NCBI GenBank assembly: GCA_001247695.2
Contig: LGRX02028960.1
Location: 1-31,086 of the forward strand
Source of the DNA: Cymbomonas tetramitiformis
Taxonomy: Eukaryota > Chlorophyta > Pyramimonadophyceae > Pyramimonadales > Pyramimonadaceae
DNA length: 31,086 bases
Direction of reading: 5' to 3'
Each line of letters starts with the position of its first letter. The first letter of the stretch is position 1. The notes beneath the pieces are model-generated. The model made no database searches. It had not been told where the DNA came from and saw only the letters and a list, made by a program, of their open reading frames with translations. This document shows, piece by piece, positions 9,452 through 20,612 of this stretch. Made by a program: the position numbers and the translations under genes.

Positions 9452-12400
9452 TCATGATAACGCGGTGGCTTTCTCGTGCTCGGCAGCAGAAGGTTTTTTG
9501 GTTAATCTTGCTGGTTGAGCCTCGAGGTTGGCAAGGTCAGCAGAACACCCAAGCCGATCTTCAAGGGAACGCGATGGAAAACTACTTCCCATAACTGTAC
9601 AACAAGGATGGGAGTACATCAAGACCTGGGTAGCCTCTTTCTCCTGTTGCGCAATCGCATGCTTCGAAGGCTGTCTTCCGAACCAATCCCAGCCACATTT
9701 ATTCAGTATGTAGAAAATCAACGGCTCTTCCAGATCGTAGAGCGAGGATTCGGGCCTCCGCGCCCCGCAGATCAGCGTCAGCGCCACTTTCTGGAAAGGT
9801 TCAGGAAAGCGCAGGTGGACCTCCGGGTTCCACTTGAGCCATCTGCACGGGCAAAGGCCGCCGCAAACAAAGGCTCAGCACTCAGCGCCATCTTGCTGGG
9901 AGGGCAGTGGCCTCCAAGCATTCCACTACCTTTTTACAAGATGAAAATGGCAAGGGCTGGTACCGCGGAGGGCTGGTCTTGCAATTGCGGCAAACCGCTC
10001 TAAGGTATGCTTTCCGGAGACCGCTCGAAGGTACGCTTTCCGGAGACCGCTCGAAGGTACGCTTTCCGGAGACCGCTCGAAGATGCGCTTTCCGGAGACC
10101 GGCCGAAGGTACTTTCCGGAGACTGCTCAAGGCGCGCTTTTCCGGAGACCGCCGAAGGTGCGCTTTCCGGAGACCGAACGTACGCTCGGGCGATCGCCGG
10201 TGCGCTCCGGAGACCGCCGAAGGTGCGCTTTCTCGAGACCGCTGAGCGGTACGCTCGAGACCGCCAAGGTGCGCTCCGGAGACCGTTGAAGGTGCGCTTC
10301 CGGAGACCGCTCGAAGATGCGCTTCCCGGGAGACCGCTGAAGGTACGCTTTTCCCGAGACCGCTGAAGGTGCGTTCCGGAGACCGCTGAAGGTGCGGCTC
10401 GGCGACCGCCGAAGGTGCGCTCGAGACCGCTGAGCAGCGCTCGAGACCGCCGGCGCGCTCGAGACCGCTGAAGGTGCGAAGCCCGGAGACCGCCTGAAGG
10501 TGCGCTTCCGAGACCCGAAGGTACGCTCCGAGACCGCCAAGGTGCGCTCGAGACCGCCGGCGCGCTCGAGACCGCCGAAGGTGCGCTCGAGACCGCTGGC
10601 GGTGCGCTCCGAGACCGCCGGCGGTGCGCTTCCCGAGACCGCTGAAGGTACGCTTCCGGAGACCGCCAAGGTACGCTTCCGAGACTGCCGGTTGCGCTCG
10701 AGACCGCTGAAGGTGCGCTCCGCGACCGCTGAAGGTGCGCTTTCCGGAGACCGCCGAAGGTGCGCTTTTCCGGAGACCGCTGAAGCAGCGCTTTTCCGAG
10801 ACCGCCGAAGGTGCGCTCGGAGACCGCTGAAGGTGCTGCTCGAGACCGCCGAAGGCACGCTCGAGACCGCTGAAGGTGCGCTTTCCGGAGACCGCCAAGG
10901 TGCGCCCCGGAGACCGCCAAGGTGCTTCCGGAGACCGCTCGCCCGAGACCGCCGTGCGCTTTCCGGAGACCGCTCGAAGGTGCGCTTTCCGGAGACCGCT
11001 CGAAGGTACGCTTTCCGGAGGACGGCAGAAAGAAACGAACAACAGTAAATGACATGGCACACTGAGGAGCAGTCAAGAGGACACCTGCACCCATAGCTTA
11101 AGCGGCCAACAAATTCTCGCCTCCGGCGCCAAGCATGCGAGCGGCCCCAATAGCCGACTTTGCCAAACGGTATATTGCTCAAGTGCGCCAGGCCCGGAAG
11201 AACCGTCAGGTAGTCGTCATCGTATGTAGTCTTGTTTCTCTGGACCAAAGCCCCTCAGCCTCCGCTCAAAACAGCGGCGCGGCGCACCAGCTCGGAGGCC
11301 CCTCAGCCTCCGCTCAAAACAGCGGCGCAGCGCACCAGCCCGGAGGCCCCTCAGCCTCCGCTCAAAACAGCGGCCCGGCGCACCAGCCCGGAGGCCCCTC
11401 AGCCTCCGCGGAAAACAGCGGCCCGGCGCACCAGCCCGGAGGCCCCTCAGCCTCCGTGCAAAACAGCGGCGCGGCGCACCAGCCCGGAGGCCCCTCAGCC
11501 TCCGCGCAAAACAGCGGCGCGGTGCACCAGCCCGGAGGCCCCTCAGCCTCCGCGCAAAACAGCGGCGCGGCGCACCAGCCCGGAGGCCCCTCAGCCTCCG
11601 CTCAAAACAGCGGCGCGGCGCACCAGCTCGGAGGCCCCTCAGCCTCCGCGCAAAACAGCGGCGCGGCGCACCAGCCCGGAGGCCCCTCAGCCTCCGCTCA
11701 AAACAGCGGCGCGGCGCACCAGCCCGGAGGCCCCTCAGCCTCCGCTCAAAACAGCGGCGCGGCGCACCAGCTGGGAAGCTCTCAATCTGGCAAGAAGAAG
11801 CGGTGAATCGCACTGAGCAGACGACGTCCTCAGTTGCAGGCTAGGACGTGCCGCAAACTTGAAGTGCGCTGAGTAAGCTGCCAACACTGGGATGGCAGCA
11901 GGCAAGCGGACAAACAACAGTCGCCTGCGATGACACTGTGGCACTGCCTGACGAATTGGACAAACAACAGATGTCTACGAGTAGGTCCAGAAAGCTTTGC
12001 CCCAACTCCACTTCTTTATCACCTGGCAGGCACTTCCAAAGTATGGAAACTCGAAGACGGAGTTGAAGGCTCTGCCGCCAACTGCTTGTTGGTAGTACAA
12101 CACCTAGCGCGCTTGCGTTCTACTTAACGGAACAAGACATATTCAAAGTGACAGGGAGCGTATTCAGCACTTGGTGAGCCTATCATTGTGTTGCGCAGCA
12201 CGCACTTGGTTGTCGTAGACAATAGCCTGATCACCATCAAGAGTGGAGTGGACGTACAGCCCACAGCCTTTACCACCTGAAACCTTTATTGGCATGTTTA
12301 GAGTTATCTGCACCAGGTCGTCCATGCTCTCTTCATGATGCCCCTGCACAAGGGCAAGGGTAAGACGCACCGAAAAACGCTGAGTTTTCTGCATAGTGGC

Positions 12401-13834
12401 GCTGCGCGCGGGAGTGCGTAGATGCATCGACTGAGCGACTTCGCTTTCGGGGAGCTGTGAGCGTGGGGGATGTTAGGTACCCTACACATGTGCCTGATAT
12501 CAGTGGGCGAAGGAGGTCTCGTTTGATGCTGAAGGTAGCGATATCATCTTTCTTGCACAACTCGACGAGTATCGACCAAGTGCTTTATGCGATGTACCCG
12601 GACTTTGATCGCATAAACTTCGCCCCTACTCGATTCTAAGTATTCGATACCGCGGCTGAATAGACTTCTGCCCGGAGACACACTCCACGAACGATAACCG
12701 AAGTCACAACAGAAGAACCTCCAGATACACAACTCGCCGCCAGAAAGGGATCTTATTTGTTGACAGTTGATTGAGACTTTACGCCGATATGTGCAGAAGT
12801 GAAGAGTTTGGCGATATCCGACAACAGCTCCGCTGCAGGACGCAGCCTGAGTCTAGAAAGATTCCCGACGCATACTAGATAGGGCTCGAGGAAGATCGCG
12901 CAGCAAACGCTATGTAATACGTATACTTAGATGCGTTGGGTGAACGTGGCGAGATTGTTAACTCGGTACAAGGAACAGCATAACTCAGTTCTCATTCGGT
13001 CAACACCAAAAGGCGGAGCGCGGAAGAGGTGCCCGGACCTTATACACCCGGGTCCACATTTCGCCGCACTCGTGTTTCCCCAAATAAGTATCTTCAGTGT
13101 ACCAGATTGTAATTTCACCAAGACCGCCACGAATCCACACCGAGTGCACTTCAATGTAATCCATAGGAAGCAGACTCTTGCTTCGCAGGTCGCACATCAC
13201 TCCTGCAGACAACTAACTGCTCACACTTAGCTCGTCCAGGGTTTACAAGGGGGGGCGTGATTCTCTAGTCGGGTGGATGTGTCAAGGACAAACGTGCGTC
13301 GGAGAATCCAGCAACACCTCCAGCTGCAGATCAGAATACGCGTAGACGGTTTTCGTTCGTTGCGTGGATGATTCGTGAAGTGTTCACACGTGGAACGAAA
13401 GACTTGGCATCACTTGTGTCTTGAAATCAAATGCGCATCATATCAGGCAGGAACACTTTGATTGACTTCCACTGAAGTGAGCGTGCGCGCTCCAGATAAA
13501 AAAGAGACTCTCTCGAGCGAATAGACTCCACACACGCACCGCAAAAAGTATGGTCCTCGTGATCTCGTGTATCAATCGTAAAGCTTTGATACCTAAGGCC
13601 TTTCTCGAGTTTCTCGCGAACCAGGAACTCGTATGGATGGCGCTCTACTACACGTTTGACACGCTGAGGGGCAGGGCCTGCTTCAGCAGCCATGTTTCCC
13701 TCGGAGGAGGAGGCAGACGCGTTATTGCCGATATCATCTGAAACACAAGCTTCATCATCGACCAGATATGCGGTGGATCTGCTTTTGCGTACTCGAAGCT
13801 TCATCAATAACTGCTCAGCAATGTTTCTGAACAT
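9452..13834 (-). CDS. Five-exon gene for a conserved uncharacterised protein (378 aa, reconstructed)
   Basis: Exons on the minus strand: 13834-13540, 13202-13039, 12343-12206, 11239-11091, 9842-9452 (stop TGA at 9454-9452). The sum is 1137 nt, or 378 residues plus stop. Donors are GTGCGT, GTCCGG, GTGCGT and GTGCAG; every acceptor ends in CAG, and codon phases (1, 0, 0, 2) match at each join. The joins restore continuous motifs: HTFCGVMCDLRSK (exons 1-2), IEVHSVWIRGGLGEITIWYT (2), GLYVHSTLDGDQAIVYDNQ (3), DDYLTVLPGLAHLSNIPFG (4), REFVGRLSYG joined to WLKWNPEVHLRFP (4-5) and FYILNKCGWDWFG (5). From memory these recur, in this order, in uncharacterised proteins of algae and protists. No catalytic site, signal peptide or membrane segment is evident, so the function is unknown. 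The region after FG-R is polar and may be a variable tail. The start is uncertain: the ATG at 13834 is in frame, but TTGTGTTTCAG at about 13750 could be an acceptor, making exon 1 longer or different. Confidence 0.8.
9994..11021. repeat. Minisatellite of ~26-bp units inside intron 4
   Basis: About forty units with consensus GAAGGTGCGCTTTCCGGAGA plus CCGCTC or CCGCCG. The outermost three or four units at each end are nearly perfect 26-mers. The middle is full of 1-8-nt deletions and substitutions. The array lies wholly within the intron from 11090 to 9843 of the minus-strand gene. The long open frames that cross it on both strands have unit-derived sequence with no fixed repeat phase and are not proteins. 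Confidence 0.9.
11251..11775. repeat. 48-bp minisatellite, 11 copies, inside intron 3
   Basis: Eleven head-to-tail 48-bp units (16 codons) have only point differences. Typical parts are CCCCTCAGCCTCCGC, AAAACAGCGGCGCGGCGC and ACCAGCCCGGAGG. Because 48 is a multiple of three, several frames stay open, including a plus-strand frame starting at 11135 that repeats PSASAQNSGAAHQPGG. The array is intronic in the minus-strand gene: it begins about 10 bp from the intron's 3' splice site (AG at 11241-11240). Read in frame with exon 4, most units contain a TGA stop, which supports removal by splicing. Confidence 0.92.
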
Positions 13835-14013
13835 ATATAATGAAATACAAATTGATTTCTCGTGACACGGGTTCGTTACTCTCCAATAACTATATTCTTG
13901 GAATCACCATCCTATCGTATGTTTCAAGGTTCCAAACAAATTTGGTCGGGAGCAGAAGTGTCAGTCAGACCTCTCGTCTGTCCGACTGCGACTGTCGTGT
14001 GACACGACGTCCC
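13835..14013 (-). promoter_or_regulatory. Probable 5' flank of the minus-strand gene
   Basis: This is the DNA between the first predicted exon and the 44-bp inverted repeat. It is AT-rich next to the start (TATATAATG-type sequence at about 13834-13845) and dyad-rich at 13965-14005 (GTGTGACACGACG). A promoter is inferred from position only. Confidence 0.25.
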
Positions 14014-14168
14014 ATACTCGTGAAGGTATCGAGCAGATAGACCTAGCAGTAGATGAGCTCCTTTGGGTGTCCCCCTGCTCGGTGACATGAGCCGCGTTCA
14101 CAGTTTCAGGTCGTGACACGCCAACTCATCTACTGCTAGGTCTATCTGCTCGATACCTTCACGAGTAT
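14014..14168. repeat. Perfect 44-bp inverted repeat with 67-nt loop
   Basis: Positions 14014-14057 (beginning ATACTCGTGAAGGTATCGAG) are the exact reverse complement of 14125-14168. ACGTC-containing sequence just outside both arms extends the symmetry imperfectly. It may be a small foldback or MITE insertion. It lies about 180 bp upstream of the first predicted exon, so it would sit in the promoter region. No clear target duplication was seen. Confidence 0.9.
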
Positions 14169-15497
14169 CGACGTCCCCACGTGGGAGGTGGGACTGTCCG
14201 ACTGTGTCATGACGAGCGAGAAGACGTGGCGATGAGATGGCCCTGGCGATCGGATGGCGCTGTATCCATCGATCGACAGATCAAGTCGAATCTGTATCTG
14301 TTCTGTGAAAGTGTGAGTGTGTGAATTATTAGATCTTGATGAAAATCCAACTCTTGAAGACTTGAACTGTAGAAGTGGATGGTCGGATGGTGGAAGGTGG
14401 ATGCTGTATGCGATGGTGATGGATTGATGATCGTCGATCTCTTCGGGCATCGCAAGATGCGATGTTTCGTTGTTCTCATGGCTTCGTCAGGCCAACTGGC
14501 CGTGCACCATCCGATTGGACCATCTACGTCTACGTCATCAATAACAGCTCAAGAATCAAGAAATCTAGATTTGTAGATTTTGATTTTTATGTTGGAGCTG
14601 CGTAATAACTGTTTCTGAAAGACGGTTTACCTCAAAGTTCTTTTTATACCAGGGAAATCCTACTGTACCCGCTCCCCCTCCCCTCCACGCCGGGTTCGAG
14701 TCCCGGTCCTTTTCGAGTATTTGACTATGATACCCCGTCATTTGCCAATTATCTCTATGACGGTCCACCCCTCCCAGAGTTGGTGGGACGGCAGGTAGAG
14801 TGCAGTTGGGTGTTGGCGTGCTCTACTATTGTAGGGGCGTGTAGCTCGATGCCCAAGGCAAGATGCATGGTGAGGATGTTGTTGGACATATGCCCTACAT
14901 CTGAATTTAGGACACCGCCGCCTGTACCCGACATGTACCCGGCATGTACCCGGCATGTACTTGGACAAGGTACATATGTATAGTCTGCTCATAAATTATG
15001 GCGCACTTTTTGACGATTTCGAACACGCCGGCTTTCCGAACGATGCACCCCCTTCACACATAGATATTGCTTATGTGCGACACTGCCACCAATTCGGAAT
15101 ATGCAGGGAGTATACAAATGACGACTACAAGGTCAAATTTTACAAGGGGGGGTCGAGTCATGCCGAATACCACTCCTGACGCGTTGACCACATGCGGCAA
15201 GCAAAAATGCCCATTTTTAAGGGGTTATGCTGAGGGGGTCGAATGGCGATTTTTTTCAAAATCAGGAAGTCGTCGCTCCCAAGTGACATTTGAAATCGAA
15301 ATTTTGGGGTTACATAGTGGGCAGTCGATAGGCATCGATTACCCCCCTGAATGGCCCCTATATGGACCCCCACAGCATTTTGCCAGTTTCGACGAATATT
15401 GGCTGAAATTAATTCCGAATTTTCAGAATTAAAAATACGGCAGTTTTGGAAAATTTCGGGGGTCACCTTCTCGCGCGATCTTCGGGCGCCCCACTTT
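14169..15497. other. Intergenic region without a recognised gene
   Basis: Several short open frames overlap, none with family motifs. An isolated tRNA T-arm-like hairpin (CCGGGTTCGAGTCCCGG) lies at 14691-14707, with no matching D-arm or acceptor stem. Three short ACCCGGCATGT-type units occur at about 14930-14960. A frame at 15067-15432 overlaps a low-complexity stretch and looks non-coding. Confidence 0.45.
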
Positions 15498-15499
15498 GT

Positions 15500-16118
15500 C
15501 AGGGATATGACCGATGACATATGTGTCATACGTGTCATACATGTCATGTCATGTCATGTCATATGTTATAATGACATACAGTCGTCCAGTATTGTCAGTA
15601 CGGTCGACTGTGACATGTACAGTCCAAAGCTCTATATCGATATTTCCGATAACCGATACTATCGATATATCGTATTTATCGCCGATTATCGGATTGCAAT
15701 ATCAAACTATCGATTGTTTAGGTTTCAGTGTTCCATAATTAAGTTATAACAAAATCATTTGTTATACAGTGTGTGTAAATGCCCAAACAATCGATTATTT
15801 ATCGATTGTGCCGATTATCGATACCGTTTTTCGGATATCGGATTATATCGATACTGAAAAATCAAACCGATATAGAGCCCTGGTACAGTCATAATGTCTG
15901 TCATCCACTCACCTTGAGTGACATCCGTCATCGAGAGGCCAGGTATGGCATCGAGATGGCGAAGCAAGACAAGTTCTTGAAGAACCGAATCGTTGTTCTG
16001 AGAGGACGCGTCTTCGCTTCAAGCATGAACTGAACAGCATGCGAGTATCAATGGCTATTTCGACCAGCCGATACAGTACGGTTAGTTCACCCAAAGCTCT
16101 CGGGTTCACAACCCGATT
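15500..16118. repeat. Partial extra copy of the long repeat's CAGGG end
   Basis: It begins CAGGGATATGACCGATGACA, like the inner end of the long repeat at 16121. It carries the same sub-segments (GTCATAC motifs, GGCGAAGCAAGA, GCATGCGAGTATC) and stops directly after a hairpin, CGGGTTCACAACCCG (16101-16115). The second, longer copy starts immediately after. A 258-bp hAT-type MITE interrupts it. It looks like a tandem duplication of the terminal ~350 bp. Confidence 0.7.
15625..15882. mobile_element. hAT-type MITE, copy 1 (258 bp, 8-bp target duplication)
   Basis: The ends read CAAAGCTCTATATCGATA and, on the other strand, CAGGGCTCTATATCGGTT. The element is flanked by perfect 8-bp direct repeats GTACAGTC at 15617-15624 and 15883-15890. 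CAGGG-type ends with 8-bp duplications define the hAT superfamily. There is no coding capacity. The inside is rich in ATCGATA/TATCG motifs and self-complementary. Confidence 0.93.
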
Positions 16119-16141
16119 GTCAGGGTTATGACCGATGACAC

Positions 16142-16962
16142 CAGGGCTCTATATCGGTTTGATTTTTCAGTATCGATATAATCCGATACAGTAATCACTC
16201 ACCTTTAAGAAAACCCGGCGATAAGAAACCAGCCAGCTTTTTCTTTTGGGGGGGGTACCGAAGTTGTCGAGAATAGCTGGCTGGCTTTTTTGAGCTATGG
16301 AATACTCGAAAATAAGAAATATGGGTGCTGGCTGAAGAGAATTTTAGGCGATTTTCCAATTTCTTATGTTAAGAAAACTTGGCTGGGACATTTTCAACTG
16401 ATATCCATTTAACCCCCACGACTCTTATGTTTCAAAAGTTATCATGCGATACAACATTTTTAATGTGCTTAGCAAGATGCACTTCGGAAATATCGATGGC
16501 ACATGAAAGTTATTATCACACTAGAAACCATATCAATCTCAACCTCAGCGATGGTTTTTAAGATTTTTAAGAAACTGGCTGAGCTGGGGTGAGTGAACCG
16601 TCTACGGCTAAGAAATAAGCTGGCTGGATCAAGAGATCGTGATTGCTAATTCTTCGCGATTCCATAGGACGCTGGCGCTGGCGGGGGGGGGAGGGGTACG
16701 CTGATTGGTGAGAATAGCTGGCTGACCCCAATTCTCCGGTTTTCTTAAAGGTGAGTGATTACTGTATCCGGAAAACGGTATCGATAATCGGCACAATCGA
16801 TAAATAATCGATTGTTTGGGCATTTACACACATTTTGTTATAACTTAATTATGGAACACCGAAACCTAAACAATCGATAGTTTGATATTGCAATCCGATA
16901 ATCGGCGATAAATACGATATATCGATAGTATCGGTTATCGGAAATATCGATATAGAGCCTTG
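16142..16962. mobile_element. hAT-type MITE, copy 2, split by a nested MITE
   Basis: It is inverted relative to copy 1, with ends CAGGGCTCTATATCGG and CAAGGCTCTATATCGATA (other strand). It is flanked by perfect 8-bp repeats GATGACAC at 16134-16141 and 16963-16970. Without the nested insert and one TA it is 243 bp and closely matches copy 1. Confidence 0.93.
16189..16764. mobile_element. Tc1/mariner-type MITE (576 bp, TA duplication)
   Basis: It has perfect 26-bp inverted ends starting CAGTAATCACTCACCTTT and is flanked by TA at 16187-16188 and 16765-16766. Comparison with the uninterrupted hAT MITE gives the empty site: CCGA-TA-TCCG there versus CCGA-TA-insert-TA-TCCG here. The CAGT start and TA duplication are typical of Tc1/mariner. 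No transposase is present. The inside has G-runs and AGCCAGC/GCTGGCT motifs shared with 25337-26944. Confidence 0.95.
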
Positions 16963-19900
16963 GATGACACATGTGTCATACATGTCATACATGGCATACC
17001 TGTCATACCTGTCAGACATGTCATACCATGTCATGTCATGTCGAGTAATGTCATATATTATAATGACAGACAGTCGTCAGTACGGTCGACTATGACTGTA
17101 CATGTCATCGAGATGATAAGTCACATCATCTGTCATTTATTCAAGGAAAGACTTGAATGACACCTGTCATCGAGAGTTCGTATGTCGAACTCGAAGATGG
17201 CGAAGCAAGATACAATCTTGAAGTACCAAACAAGAAATCATCTTCGCTTCTAGCATGTGCGGAACAAGCATGCGGGTATCATAGGGCGAACGCATCATTC
17301 GTTCTGCCGATACCAGTCGTTCAACCAATGTCTCGGGTTCACAACCCAATAGCGGTGCCATCTATGCGATGGGAGACATTCGGTAGAGATGAGCTAGCGT
17401 TGTGCTAGAGCAGTATCTTCTGTCAGAAGTCTGCACTCATCCCCGCTGATAACTTACGCGTGTGTTACCGTCCTATAACACATCGCTTTCTATTATATTA
17501 TATGATATACTAAGGGCTCGCATATCAGCCCGTATCATATGGTATTCTAACTCGTCAGGCACGAGAAACGAGAACTCAAGTGTGAGTGCAGCGCGTAGAT
17601 ATCAATGATTTTGTGTTTACAAGTTGCGGAGCGCAAAGCATATCAGGCGACGCAGTCGAATAAATACGAATATTTGATATACTGCACATACCGCTGCAAT
17701 AGCGACGAGACAGTGCGCAAGGATAATCGTCGCATTTGCAGGATCGTACATACAGCTGACCGTCGTATACACTGTGCGAAAAGGTGTGCATGAGGCATAC
17801 GAATGCTCTGAGATCACATATGCGCACAGAGGTGATTCGCAGCTGTAAGAAATGTATGCGCGGCAATCATATGTGCGCGCATAAGCGATTCGCAGTCAGA
17901 AGTATGCGCGGTGATCATATGCACGCGCATAGATGATTCGCAGCTATAAGAAATGTATGCGCGGCAATTAAATGTACGCGCATGGATGATTCGCAGCTGA
18001 AAATTACGCAGTATGAGATACGACATAGAAAACATCAGCGGATTCATGATCCGCGCACAAGTCAGCACTCGTATCATGTGCTGAGCATATGGCGACAATA
18101 TGTGCTCTTCATCAACAGCGCGCGCGGTTCTATAAAATCACTTGCAGCGCACGACAATCATCTTGCAGTTTTACGATGATGATGTCAAAATAGTTGCAAC
18201 GATCATATATGCATTACATGCTCGCGTCAATATCCTCTGCAAAATATTTGTATCCTCGCAGGGATACTTATGGATGGACGCATGATCACCATACTGCAGC
18301 ATTCCACACTATACCTTGATGACTGCATAGATATTTCAAATTATTCACTGTCAGAAATTGTATACTTATTTGCAATCAAGAGTTTGAACTGCATGAATGT
18401 TGTGTACATCTTCATGACAGATCATGAATACTTAGCAGCAATATAGTGTGCAAGATATGTGTGTACGGAGATTGCAATGATTGCAGCACACACACACACA
18501 CATGCACATATACTCCACTTGCAGCATTCACCAACATGCAGCATATAATGAGTACATGCAGCATTACACCACATCATATACATTATATACTGAGTGACTG
18601 CGACACTGTGAATTGTGCATGCATCACCAATACAGCTTGAGCACGCTATCAGCTGTAGTATATATACCAGTTTGATCACGTTAACAACTGGAACACTAGC
18701 ATCATATTGCAATACATTGAACATTGCACAAGCATATTGCAGTGCATGCTAAGTTATATTAGAACCATGTTAGCATAAGGTGCCTGAAAGTAATCTCAAC
18801 ATCATAATTAGCTCGTCATGTCCCGGTGGAGCCGAGATGCTCTTCGGATCACATGCACGTTCTATGGTGGATTACTGGATGGAATGCTCACCAGAGCTAC
18901 ATGTAAAATAAACAAGCAACTCATTATTGTGAATGAGATTATAACAGGATTACAATAACTCCTAACCTGATATATATCATGCTAGATTCATTCAGTACAT
19001 GGTATGCTGATCACCATCCTGCATGATAAACTATCTGGGAATATTGTAATACCAGAAGTCACCTTTCTGTAAGTGTGTAAAGTGAACACACACACACACT
19101 TAAGTACTAATCAACAAGTACTGCACATTGCACACACATTGACATTACTGTATATTATGACATTCACTGACTCAGAGTGAATTGATCAACTATAATGTCC
19201 ATTATGTGCATGATAATATAGATACCATTCCACAAACACATGTGCGTGTGGAATGTCAGAGATGGCGATAGATATGGGAGCAGGATAAAACAACATGCTG
19301 TAGGGCTGGATGGAGATATCTCCAGACCCGAAGGCAGAATACTGTGCTCATTATAACAGCTGGTAACGGTTGAGCACAGTCCATCCACTCTCACATATCG
19401 TTGGAGCAACAACAACCACTATACCGCATTCTGACAATTGACTCAGTATTGATCAGCACAAAAGCATGTACCTAATCAGATCAGTACATATATATATTGA
19501 GCTGACATAGGTTATTGTGGACACACACACACATATACATGTGTTGTGCTAAACTGCTTAGATTATTATCAAGCAGTGTCCAGATATGTTCGGAATTTAG
19601 AGATATCATTTTGATATACTCTTAGTGCACAGTCATATGCCCAAACATATCATAGGTTGATAAGTTATCACTAAAGTGGTTAATCCGCTTACAGTTGGTA
19701 CACCTAATATATCATCAGGAAGTGCATTAACTTCCATGGGTTTCAAATCAGTAAAACCCATAATTATGATCAACCACAGATGTTGACATACAGAGATATT
19801 CACTATTATGCCATGAAAAGTATCATGTGCAAAAGTGAAGTAAGTTGCAGTACTTCTGTACCTTGCAGCTTACACACACACTGAGATATATTACTATGGT

Positions 19901-20524
19901 AATACACGTAAATGGCCGAAAAATGGGCGAAATAGGTGAAAATCGTTGGCGATAAATTTCAAAATTGAAATTTCGACCCTATTTTATTTGATATTATGAT
20001 TTTATACCTATTAAGGTATCAGAAAATCATAATGACCATGGTCATATCTCGTGTAACACCCTAGATATTAGGTGTGTAATATATAGGGGTGTACATATTG
20101 GCTGTAACAAAATGCGAAAAAATGCTCCACGCATGATTTCAAAATGAAAAAATCGGGTTGATTTTTTTTGCTGATCTGATTATTCAGTTATCAACAAATA
20201 TTCCCTGATTTATGCAGCACTTGTAACACCCTGTAACACCCTTAAAATCACGTGTGTGGGTCAGGGGTGTAACGTACCTCTAAAAACCCACGTGACACAC
20301 AGTAAAAAATTAAATGCAGTTTTGCTTAAATATCTTTGCAAAATGTTTATACTGCTTTAATTTAACATATTTTAGGGTTACTGATGGCAAGTAACACCCT
20401 AACATCACTGTAAGGGATAAGGGTCATTGTAACCTAACATACCCTAAATGCCACCTATATTATAGGAAACACTTCGTGTTTGGCATATTTGTCATGCTGA
20501 AATCAGCACGGACATGACAATATT

Positions 20525-20612
20525 TCGGGCAACAACCCAAGAACTGTTGGGCAACAACCCAAGAACTGTTGGGCAACAACCCAAGAACTGTTGGGCAACA
20601 ACCCTAAAACTG
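20525..20612. repeat. Tandem 22-23-bp repeat (GGGCAACAACCC-type), right copy
   Basis: Four nearly identical units of GGGCAACAACCCAAGAACTG occur here. Three are almost perfect, whereas the counterpart at 950-1040 is diverged, indicating independent homogenisation. Confidence 0.85.

Noticed and set aside
9994..11021. CRISPR-like array of 26-bp repeats
   Set aside because: Units are directly tandem with no unique spacers, and the setting is a eukaryotic intron.
9882..11248. Three minus-strand frames of 360-390 codons with Arg/Ser-rich repeats
   Set aside because: They are produced by the 26-bp minisatellite in intron 4. Only the first part of one (exon 4) is real coding sequence.
11135..11806. 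223-codon plus-strand frame with eleven 16-residue repeats
   Set aside because: It lies antisense over exon 4 and intron 3 of the minus-strand gene. A 48-bp unit keeps several frames open automatically, and the opposite strand is equally open.
14691..14707. tRNA gene suggested by a perfect T-arm (CCGGGTTCGAGTCCCGG)
   Set aside because: No D-arm, anticodon arm or pairing acceptor stem was found upstream.
15067..15432. 121-codon plus-strand frame
   Set aside because: The DNA looks like degenerate non-coding repeat (T-runs, GGGGGTCGAATGG motifs), and the same region is also open on the minus strand.
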